Part shown: positions 54,731 through 64,000 of the stretch, piece after piece
How positions within the stretch are numbered: position 1 is the first letter of the stretch
Layout: every line of letters begins with the position of its first letter
Assembly (NCBI RefSeq): GCF_051020765.1
Contig: NW_027469083.1
Span: 2,666,001 to 2,730,000, forward strand
Source of the DNA: Lasioglossum baleicum
Lineage: Eukaryota > Arthropoda > Insecta > Hymenoptera > Halictidae
Reading direction: 5' to 3'
Length of the DNA: 64,000 nucleotides
Made by a program: the position numbers and the translations under genes
The notes under the pieces: model-generated
The model's input: only the letters and a program-made list of their open reading frames with translations
Databases searched by the model: none
Told to the model about the DNA's origin: nothing

Positions 54731-55150
54731 TCAAATACGTAAATGAAGTATACGTCTTTTCAACGGTAAAAATGGCGGAATCAAATCCGATAAACCGTAT
54801 TCTCGACGGTGACATTCCCCCACACGAACATAATCGGTTCTACGGTATCGAAGCACCACAATATTCAAATGTCTCACCAACTGTCCTTCAGGTTTTAAAA
54901 ACACAAACACGTTTAAAATATCAATACGCCCCTTCTGCACTTCGTTCAACAAGTCCAACGGACTAAACATGGAAACCGCCACGTACGGGACAATGACCGA
55001 TCTTTCACGAAAAACACAGTAAATCTTGCACGAAAGAACGCGAAAATATTGTTCAAGAATATTCTGATGCAAAACGGTATGAATGCCGAATTCAAATAAC
55101 TTCGTCGCAGCGAACGCCTGCAACGATGGCACGTTAGCGAACCGCATCAT
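54731..55150 (-). CDS. hypothetical Polinton protein (139 aa), copy B
   Basis: Unchanged from 15757-16176. The A run separating it from the next frame is one base shorter than in copy A. Confidence 0.45.
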   Translation of the reverse strand: MMRFANVPSLQAFAATKLFEFGIHTVLHQNILEQYFRVLSCKIYCVFRERSVIVPYVAVSMFSPLDLLNEVQKGRIDILNVFVFLKPEGQLVRHLNIVVLRYRRTDYVRVGECHRREYGLSDLIPPFLPLKRRILHLRI

Positions 55151-55810
55151 TCTTTACACATCCCATTATTTCACGCAATATTTAAACAGCTTGAAATACA
55201 AAGGATGTGGTCCTACAGATAACCCGATCGCGCAGAATGTAAATCCCCACTGAAAAAATACGGAAACGTGATAGATAAGGAAATCGTTCCACATAATATT
55301 ACAACTTAAAAAATCTTTAAAAATACGTGTGGTCTTACAGATAACAATGCCTTGCAAGACAGGATGCGAAACGTGTTCGGACATGATCCCCACCCAAAAG
55401 ATAATGATAACCACGCATGAAATAACAAGGTCGATGACACGCTATTTCATGGAAAAATTTAATGAAGAATACTAACGTGTTCCCCCCTCCCCCACCCAAA
55501 AGATTGACCTACATAATATTTACAGAATAATAAAACGCGGAAAAAATTTAATGAAGAATACTAATGTGTTCCCCACCCAAAAGATTGACCTACATAATAT
55601 TTACAGAATAATAAAACGCGGAAAAAGATAGAATAATAAAACGCGGAAAAAGATAAGGAAACAAAGACGGCACCGGAAATGATAACGATAAGGAAAACCG
55701 CAAGGCGCGTCGGAAATCAAGGAAAACCGCAAGAAATCAAGATGGCGCCAGAGCCGAACGCTATTTCACGACAACGGAAATTCACTTCCTGAGTTAGAAT
55801 CCCCATAGAT
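55151..55810. repeat. inner, degenerate right end of copy B
   Basis: Corresponds to 16177-16834 of copy A and includes the degenerate TIR up to GAATCCCCATAG (55808). There it lacks the last ten bases (GTACACTACT) and is followed, after AT, by a second, complete TIR. Confidence 0.8.
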
Positions 55811-56264
55811 ATAGAAATACCTCTTCTACAATCATATGCTCCTAAGAGAAATAAAAGTCTCTCTCTCTTTCCCGTAAAGACATGATATAATCCTCACCGA
55901 ACATGATAAGGAAATTGCTTCACATAATATTGCAACTAATTAGGTCCGGAAAAGATAAGGAAAACCACAAGGACGATGACCCCATCAATCGATCCTTGCA
56001 AGACACAATGTGTTCCCCCACCCAAAAGATTGACCTACATAATATTTACAGAATAATAAAACGCGGAAAAAGATAAGGAAACAAAGACGGCACCGGAAAT
56101 GATAACGATAAGGAAAACCGCAAGGCGCGTCGGAAATCATAAGGAAATGATAATGATAAGGAAAACCGCAAGAAATCAAGATGGCGCCACGCGTCAGAGC
56201 CGAACGCTATTTCACGACAACGGAAATTCACTTCCTGAGTTAGAATCCCCATAGGTACACTACT
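55811..56264. repeat. right terminal inverted repeat of copy B (454 bp)
   Basis: Reverse complement of 37663-38116. It contains five exact GATAAGGAAA motifs (about 55905, 55954, 56073, 56107 and 56155). It ends in ACTACT beside the TSD. Confidence 0.92.
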
Positions 56265-56270
56265 GACATC
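56265..56270. repeat. target site duplication, right of copy B
   Basis: GACATC, matching 37657-37662; it also forms the first six bases of the next array unit. Confidence 0.95.
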
Positions 56271-57325
56271 TGTAAGGAAAAAATAAAATCCAGGTCAGGT
56301 TAATTTTTATTAAAATTGATTATAAAAAAAGGTACCACAATTACGAATATAAAATTTCGCGCGCGCCAAAGCACTGTGTTTACGGAACCTTTAAATGGAC
56401 ACAAAATAAATGACCCCCGCCGATTATGAATACGAAATTTCGAAAAAAAAAATTTTCTGTAAATGTTACGCGTTACACTTGTGTTATATGAATACGAAAT
56501 ATTGCAAAAAATCGATTGTCACGATAAAATTTTGGTAACAAAGGCGATCTAGATTGGGCGCCGAAAAAAGAAGGTTCGAGAAGAAGTATCAAAAGCTCTC
56601 ATGATTTATTTAAACATATTTCAACGAATTGCAGCAATGTAGTACGTCATTTGTAATGAAAGATTATTTGATGTTATAGGATCGGATTTTTCCAAGATCC
56701 CTGTTTCTGATCACAGACACTCTGTTAAACTGAAGCACTTCAATTTAACATGCACTATTTCATATATTGGATGATTGCAAAAGCTCATACTCAATTTACC
56801 TCGTGAGCTTGTCTGAAACTAAACGTGCAACTTCTACGGAAAAGGAAATCACAAGTTGTAAAATGTTCGGAGACAATTATAGAAAACAGAGTTACAGACT
56901 ATATAATTGATTAATAAAACTGTTATTTATCCCAAATAGGGTACGAACTTTTGCAAACACATTACTAATACATTACGTTTAGTAATACATTATTGGCTAA
57001 CGATTGAAGGCTGTTAAAGGATCTGGTAAAGAATCATTGGTCATGGACTTTAGAAAATGACGAAAAGATATTATATCTTAAATATAAACATATTATTAAT
57101 ATATTCAACGAAAAATATCCTGCATCGCTTATGGGAAGCAGTAGTTAGATTTTTAAATAATACTGTCCACACTTGGACATCAGTCAATTATACATATAGG
57201 GGAAAATAATAAAAAGATTTTCTTGTGGTCAAACAATGGATTATATGTACTTACTTAGACTACATTATCCTAACAACTAGTCAATTCACTCATAAGAGCA
57301 CGTCAAGATAAAATTGACTAACATC

Positions 57326-57760
57326 TTACATTCTAATACATCTACTACGCCTCGAAGTTATTGAACCCACGCTCGCCACACTCTGCACTGGATTTCGAGG
57401 AATTTTTCGAACCACTCCAGTTTTGGTTCTGACGAAAGGAACAACTCTTCTCACCTGTGCAGGAATTATTAGATCCCTCTGTACAATCGTTCTCGGCTCA
57501 TCCACAGCTTCCCCTCGAAAACGTTCATTCATTATGCGCATTGCACGTTGCTTATGATGCCTAGCGGTTTGCCTTAGGATCTTGTCCGCCCTACATACAT
57601 TTAACCATTTCCGTGACACTTGAGCAGCGCAAAGCAGAGACTTAGGCTCCAACTTGCGTAGAATCAGCTGGGATATCTCCGGCGGGAGTTCAGAAATGAA
57701 ATCCAACTTGGCAGGTTCCAGTAGTCCTAGCGCACGGAGGAAAGACCTGAAGAACTCCAT
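57326..57760 (-). CDS. short F-box protein, first unit after copy B
   Basis: Intact, Leu42/Ala85; same protein as unit 1 with one silent change in the Arg75 codon. Confidence 0.85.
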   Translation of the reverse strand: MEFFRSFLRALGLLEPAKLDFISELPPEISQLILRKLEPKSLLCAAQVSRKWLNVCRADKILRQTARHHKQRAMRIMNERFRGEAVDEPRTIVQRDLIIPAQVRRVVPFVRTKTGVVRKIPRNPVQSVASVGSITSRRSRCIRM

Positions 57761-59238
57761 GTTGCCGCTGCAGCGTCAGGATCTCGAATGATCTACTGTT
57801 CCAAATTTTGGGTTTATATACCCTTGGTTACGGTTGATCGCCTGTTCCGGTTCGGTGACCCGACCAATCAGGATCGAGCTCGGATGAATTTATGTTTGTC
57901 ATTGTTATGTTAACTTGCTGTTGAGTGCACGCATCTGGACATAAATCGTTGAATTTGTTTGCCGTATATCAAACTCTAGGGAAATGTTTCTGTTTGGAAT
58001 ACCTTATGAAAATGTTTCATTTTGGAATACGCTATGAAATATGTAGATAACATAAATTTACATCTTAAGATGTTTTCTTTCAATGACATAGGGAGTGGTA
58101 TAGGTATGATGTTTAACCCACCGTCGGACGGAGCGGTTCTAGGAGATACATCAATCACTATTTTGTGCAGTGTGATACATCCTTAAGCGGCGCGAACCCC
58201 TGGCCACTAGTAGCTTAATGTAAATGCTGTAATGCTGATTAGTTTTACATATCAGAGACACATTGTATTAACCCTCATACGCTCCTCAAGAATATTTTCC
58301 TCAATCCGCGAGTGGTTCGTAAGTCGGTCCGGATTGAGATCAGCTTGAGCCCAACGCTAGATTTCTAAAAACCGCGCGGAAATTGCGTAACAGCAACGGA
58401 GGAAATTAAGGGGCCGCCACACCGCTTAGGGAAACTAAATTCCTCAATTTCGAACAAATTTCGGATCTTATGGTTAGGACAGAGACGGAACGAAGCTAGC
58501 AGCCACTAGTGCGATAAAGATGGTACATTAGATAGAAGTCCAGACTTTGTAAACTCAAACGTCGAAAAAAACTTCTTTTTTATATTGATGTTCCCTGACA
58601 CCCCCCCCCCCCCGCGGAGAGGGGAAATTAGTTTAGATTGCCCCGAGGCCGACAAAATCCCCCGACCCGCTAGGTCATACCGGGAGTTTAGAGGGAATCA
58701 GAGTCAATCTCAGTCCTGAACTAAAAAGAGAGGAAATTCTGGTGGAGGACAGGCGCAAAGTTTAGTATTTTGTTCCTACCACCCCCGAGTAGGGTGTCAT
58801 TTGAAAGAGCTCGGGAAGAGGTATTGAGCCTCATAGGCTAAGAGCGCCTCCGAGGTCATCCGAAGGGCGTATAGCGTTTCTCGTAAATTAGAAAAGTTCT
58901 GTATGTATTTGGAGTCGCGAGGGCATTAGGATCTCGATCCCGAGGTCAGAGTGGAGGTGCCTTTGACTTTGAAAATTCTGACAAAGCCAAAGGTCTTGGA
59001 AATCTTTTTCAGATTTTCAAGGTCAAGGTCAAGGTCAAAGGTGCAGGCGGGATCAGGAACCTCCCCCGAAGGTCGCCATATAAATTTGCGGTGTAGAGCG
59101 ACAAAAAGTAGTGAAAAATGGCATAGAATAGGTTAATTTAGGAATTAAGGATTTAGGTTTTAGGCTGCGTGCGGATAGGAATAGTGTTAAACGGTTAGAT
59201 TTAAGAGTGCGGTTTCAATGTTTCATATAGTTTGGATT

Positions 59239-62213
59239 GACATCTGTAAGGAAAAAATAAAATCCAGGTCAGGTTAATTTTTATTAAAATTGATTATAAA
59301 AAAAGGTACCACAATTACGAATATAAAATTTCGCGCGCGCCAAAGAACTGTGTTTACGGAACCTTTAAATGGACACAAAATAAATGACCCCCGCCGATTA
59401 TGAATACGTATTTCGAAAAAAAAAATTTTCTGTAAATGTTACGCGTTACACTTGTGTTATATGATTACGAAATATTGCAAAAAATCGATTGTCACGATAA
59501 AATTTTGGTAACAAAGGCGATCTAGATTGGGCGCCGAAAAAAGAAGGTTCGAGAAGAAGTATCAAAAGCTCTCATGATTTATTTAAACATATTTCAACGA
59601 ATTGCAGCAATGTAGTACGTCATTTGTAATGAAAGATTATTTGATGTTATAGGATCGGATTTTTCCAAGATCCCTGTTTCTGATCACAGACACTCTGTTA
59701 AACTGAAGCACTTCAATTTAACATGCACTATTTCATATATTGGATGATTGCAAAAGCTCATACTCAATTTACCTCGTGAACTTGTCTGAAACTAAACGTG
59801 CAACTTCTACGGAAAAGGAAATCACAGGTTGTAAAATGTTCGGAGACAATTATAGAAAACAGAGTTACAGACTATATAATTGATTAATAAAACTGTTATT
59901 TATCCCAAATAGGGTACGAACTTTTGCAAACACATTACTAATACATTACGTTTAGTAATACATTATTGGCTAACGATTGAAGGCTGTTAAAGGATCTGGT
60001 AAAGAATCATTGGTCATGGACTTTAGAAAATGACGAAAAGATATTATATCTTAAATATAAACATATTATTAATATATTCAACGAAAAATATCCTGCATCG
60101 CTTATGGGAAGCAGTAGTTAGATTTTTTAAAAAATACTGTCCACACTTGGACATCAGTCAATTATACATATAAGGGAAAATTATAAAAAGATTTTCTTGT
60201 GGTCAAACAATGGATTATATGTACTTACTTAGACTACATTATCCTAACAACTAGTCAATTCACTCATAAGAGCACGTCAAGATAAAATTGACTAACATCT
60301 TACATTCTAATACATCTACTACGCCTCGAAGTTATTGAACCCACGCTCGCCACACTCTGCACTGGATTTCGAGGAATTTTTCGAACCACTCCAGTTTTGG
60401 TTCTGACGAAAGGAACAACTCTTCTCACCTGTGCAGGAATTATTAGATCCCTCTGTACAATCGTTCTCGGCTCATCCACAGCTTCCCCTCGAAAACGTTC
60501 ATTCATTATCCGCATTGCACGTTGCTTATGATGCCTAGCGGTTTGCCTTAGGATCTTGTCCGCCCTACATACATTTAACCATTTCCGTGACACTTGAGCA
60601 GCGCAAAGCATAGACTTAGGCTCCAACTTGCGTAGAATCAGCTGGGATATCTCCGGCGGGAGTTCAGAAATGAAATCCAACTTGGCAGGTTCCAGTAGTC
60701 CTAGCGCACGGAGGAAAGACCTGAAGAACTCCATGTTGCCGCTGCAGCGTCAGGATCTCTAATGATCTACTGTTCCAAATTTTGGGTTTATATACCCTTG
60801 GTTACGGTTGATCGCCTGTTCCGGTTCGGTGACCCGACCAATCAGGATCGAGCTCGGATGAATTTATGTTTGTCATTGTTATGTTAACTTGCTGTTGAGT
60901 GCACGCATCTGGACATAAATCGTTGAATTTGTTTGCCGTATATCAAACTCTAGGGAAATGTTTCTGTTTGGAATACCTTATGAAAATGTTTCATTTTGGA
61001 ATACGCTATGAAATATGTAGATAACATAAATTTACATCTTAAGATGTTTTCTTTCAATGACATAGGGAGTGGTATAGGTATGATGTTTAACCCACCGTCG
61101 GACGGAGCGGTTCTAGGAGATACATCAATCACTATTTTGTGCAGTGTGATACATCCTTAAGCGGCGCGAACCCCTGGCCACTAGTAGCTTAATGTAAATG
61201 CTGTAATGCTGATTAGTTTTATATATCAGAGACACATTGTATTAACCCTCATACGCTCCTCAAGAATATTTTCCTCAATCCGCGAGTGGTTCGTAAGTCG
61301 GTCCGGATTGAGATCAGCTTGAGCCCAACGCTAGATTTCTAAAAACCGCGCGGAAATTGCGTAACAGCAACGGAGGAAATTAAGGGGCCGCCACACCGCT
61401 TAGGGAAACTAAATTCCTCAATTTCGAACAAATTTCGGATCTTATGGTTAGGACAGAGACGGAACGAAGCTAGCAGCCACTAGTGCGATAAAGATGGTAC
61501 ATTAGATAGAAGTCCAGACTTTGTAAACTCAAACGTCGAAAAAAACTTCTTTTTTATATTGATGTTCCCTGACACCCCCCCCCCCCCCGCGGAGAGGGGA
61601 AATTAGTTTAGATTGCCCCGAGGCCGACAAAATCCCCCGACCCGCTAGGTCATACCGGGAGTTTAGAGGGAATCAGAGTCAATCTCAGTCCTGAACTAAA
61701 AAGAGAGGAAATTCTGGTGGAGGACAGGCGCAAAGTTTAGTATTTTGTTCCTACCACCCCCGAGTAGGGTGTCATTTGAAAGAGCTCGGGAAGAGGTATT
61801 GAGCCTCATAGGCTAGGAGCGCCTCCGAGGTCATCCGAAGGGCGTATAGCGTTTCTCGTAAATTAGAAAAGTTCTGTATGTATTTGGAGTCGCGAGGGCA
61901 TTAGGATCTCGATCCCGAGGTCAGAGTGGAGGTGCCTTTGACTTTGAAAATTCTGACAAAGCCAAAGGTCTTGGAAATCTTTTTCAGATTTTCAAGGTCA
62001 AGGTCAAGGTCAAAGGTGCAGGCGGGATCAGGAACCTCCCCCGAAGGTCGCCATATAAATTTGCGGTGTAGAGCGACAAAAAGTAGTGAAAAATGGCATA
62101 GAATAGGTTAATTTAGCAATTAAGGATTTAGGTTTTAGGCTGCGTGCGGATAGGAATAGTGTTAAACGGTTAGATTTAAGAGTGCGGTTTCAATGTTTCA
62201 TATAGATTGGATT
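59239..62213. repeat. F-box tandem repeat, second unit after copy B (2975 bp)
   Basis: Combines Met42 (as units 2-3) with TTATATATC (as units 6-7) and TACGTATTTCG (as unit 6): a clear mosaic. Poly-C of 14. Confidence 0.95.
60300..60734 (-). CDS. short F-box protein, second unit after copy B
   Basis: Intact, Met42/Ala85. Confidence 0.85.
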   Translation of the reverse strand: MEFFRSFLRALGLLEPAKLDFISELPPEISQLILRKLEPKSMLCAAQVSRKWLNVCRADKILRQTARHHKQRAMRIMNERFRGEAVDEPRTIVQRDLIIPAQVRRVVPFVRTKTGVVRKIPRNPVQSVASVGSITSRRSRCIRM

Positions 62214-64000
62214 GACATCTGTAAGGAAAAAATAAAATCCAGGTCAGGTTAATTTTTATTAAAATTGATTATAAAAAAAGGTACCACAATTACGAATATA
62301 AAATTTCGCGCGCGCCAAAGAACTGTGTTTACGGATCCTTTAAATGGACACAAAATAAATGACCCCCGCCGATTATGAATACGTATTTCGAAAAAAAAAT
62401 TTTTCTGTAAATGTTACGCGTTACACTTGTGTTATATGATTACGAAATATTGCAAAAAATCGATTGTCACGATAAAATTTTGGTAACAAAGGCGATCTAG
62501 ATTGGGCGCCGAAAAAAGAAGGTTCGAGAAGAAGTATCAAAAGCTCTCATGATTTATTTAAACATATTTCAACGAATTGCAGCAATGTAGTACGTCATTT
62601 GTAATGAAAGATTATTTGATGTTATAGGATCGGATTTTTCCAAGATCCCTGTTTCTGATCACAGACACTCTGTTAAACTGAAGCACTTCAATTTAACATG
62701 CACTATTTCATATATTGGATGATTGCAAAAGCTCATACTCAATTTACCTCGTGAACTTGTCTGAAACTAAACGTGCAACTTCTACGGAAAAGGAAATCAC
62801 AAGTTGTAAAATGTTCGGAGATAATTATAGAAAACAGAGTTACAGACTATATAATTGATTAATAAAACTGTTATTTATCCCAAATAGGGTACGAACTTTT
62901 GCAAACACATTACTAATACATTACGTTTAGTAATACATTATTGGCTAACGATTGAAGGCTGTTAAAGGATCTGGTAAAGAATCATTGGTCATGGACTTTA
63001 GAAAATGACGAAAAGATATTATATCTTAAATATAAACATATTATTAATATATTCAACGAAAAATATCCTGCATCGCTTATGGGAAGCAGTAGTTAGATTT
63101 TTTAAAAAATACTGTCCACACTTGGACATCAGTCAATTATACATATAGGGGAAAATTATAAAAAGATTTTCTTGTGGTCAAACAATGGATTATATGTACT
63201 TACTTAGACTACATTATCCTAACAACTAGTCAATTCACTCATAAGAGCACGTCAAGATAAAATTGACTAACATCTTACATTCTAATACATCTACTTCGCC
63301 TCGAAGTTATTGAACCCACGCTCGCCACACTCTGCACTGGATTTCGAGGAATTTTTCGAACCACTCCAGTTTTGGTTCTGACGAAAGGAACAACTCTTCT
63401 CACCTGTGCAGGAATTATTAGATCCCTCTGTACAATCGTTCTCGGCTCATCCACAGCTTCCCCTCGAAAACGTTCATTCATTATCCGCATTGCACGTTGC
63501 TTATGATGCCTAGCGGTTTGCCTTAGGATCTTGTCCGCCCTACATACATTTAACCATTTCCGTGACACTTGAGCAGCGCAAAGCAGAGACTTAGGCTCCA
63601 ACTTGCGTAGAATCAGCTGGGATATCTCCGGCGGGAGTTCAGAAATGAAATCCAACTTGGCAGGTTCCAGTAGTCCTAGCGCACGGAGGAAAGACCTGAA
63701 GAACTCCATGTTGCCGCTGCAGCGTCAGGATCTCGAATGATCTACTGTTCCAAATTTTGGGTTTATATACCCTTGGTTACGGTTGATCGCCTGTTCCGGT
63801 TCGGTGACCCGACCAATCAGGATCGAGCTCGGATGAATTTATGTTTGTCATTGTTATGTTAACTTGCTGTTGAGTGCACGCATCTGGACATAAATCGTTG
63901 AATTTGTTTGCCGTATATCAAACTCTAGGGAAATGTTTCTGTTTGGAATACCTTATGAAAATGTTTCATTTTGGAATACGCTATGAAATATGTAGATAAC
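62214..64000. repeat. F-box tandem repeat, third unit after copy B (cut by window end)
   Basis: First 1,787 bp of a unit; the left part resembles unit 6 (ACGGATCCTT, ACGTATTTCG). The array continues beyond the window. Confidence 0.95.
63275..63709 (-). CDS. short F-box protein, third unit after copy B
   Basis: Intact, Leu42/Ala85, with one silent change near the C-terminus (CTTCGCC for CTACGCC). Confidence 0.85.
   Translation of the reverse strand: MEFFRSFLRALGLLEPAKLDFISELPPEISQLILRKLEPKSLLCAAQVSRKWLNVCRADKILRQTARHHKQRAMRIMNERFRGEAVDEPRTIVQRDLIIPAQVRRVVPFVRTKTGVVRKIPRNPVQSVASVGSITSRRSRCIRM

Larger units (their letters stand above)
37663..56264. mobile_element. Polinton/Maverick copy B, complete (18,602 bp)
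   Basis: Both ends and both 6 bp duplications are visible. The element begins AGTAGTGTACC and ends GGTACACTACT. It holds the full gene set, including the left quarter that is missing for copy A. Collinear with copy A at an offset of 41,737-41,738 before the insertion and 38,974-38,977 after it. Confidence 0.97.
56265..59238. repeat. F-box tandem repeat, first unit after copy B (2974 bp)
   Basis: Shares GAATACG and the AATTTTCTG variant with unit 1, the unit right of copy A, but about 13 differences were counted between them (e.g. GCACTG for GAACTG, CGTGAGC for CGTGAAC). Poly-C of 13. Confidence 0.95.

Noticed and set aside
1..64000. Duplication of copies A and B as an assembly artefact
   Set aside because: Not fully excluded, but copy-specific changes (palindrome insertion, different right end, several substitutions) and different neighbouring units argue for two real copies.
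1..64000. CRISPR arrays, tRNA or rRNA genes
   Set aside because: No short regularly spaced repeats, cloverleaf or rRNA-like segments were seen on either strand; the periodicity present is the 2.97 kb unit.

Overview
The window looks like nuclear DNA of an arthropod, probably an insect. Protein-coding regions are rich in CpG, with a hymenopteran-like feel, but the sequence does not settle the order. Short GT-AG introns (48 to 80 bp), TATA boxes, a BIR-domain gene and virus-like Polinton (Maverick) genes all point to an animal genome. Nothing bacterial is present: no Shine-Dalgarno-driven operons, no CRISPR array, no rRNA or tRNA gene that I could recognise.

The layout is two copies of one Polinton embedded in a tandem array of a 2.97 kb unit. 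Positions 1-16844 hold Polinton copy A, whose left end lies outside the window. Positions 16845-37656 hold seven head-to-tail units. Positions 37663-56264 hold the complete copy B (18,602 bp) with 454 bp terminal inverted repeats and the 6 bp target duplication GACATC. Positions 56265-64000 hold two full units and a partial third. Each unit carries one intact 144-codon F-box gene on the minus strand with a CCAAT box and TATA box, ten copies in all. Both Polintons have the same orientation and sit at exactly the same position of the unit.

The Polinton encodes a virus-like gene set. On the minus strand, from the left terminus of copy B, are a single-BIR (IAP-like) protein, a conserved protein with a possible exonuclease-like fold, the double jelly-roll major capsid protein, the minor capsid protein, a core-peptide/adenain-like protease frame, and a parvovirus-type phospholipase A2 protein. 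On the plus strand are the packaging ATPase, a DUF8207-type protein, a small coiled-coil protein, two tail-fibre-like coiled-coil proteins and the chromodomain integrase. From the right, on the minus strand again, come small ORFs, a protein-primed type B DNA polymerase with a 59 bp intron, and a 206-aa conserved protein. Together these would provide replication (PolB), integration (INT), capsid formation and maturation (MCP, mCP, PRO), genome packaging (ATP) and possibly membrane passage (PLA2, fibres) and apoptosis control (BIR).

Neither copy is intact. Both share a one-base break in PolB and a frame break between the phospholipase and the core/protease. Copy A has a 2,759 bp palindromic TA-flanked element inside its DUF8207 gene. 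Copy B has an extra base in a T run of the protease gene and substitutions at conserved-looking residues of the ATPase and integrase. Where alignable, the two copies differ by only about six substitutions in roughly 14 kb, clearly fewer per base than between the array units beside them.
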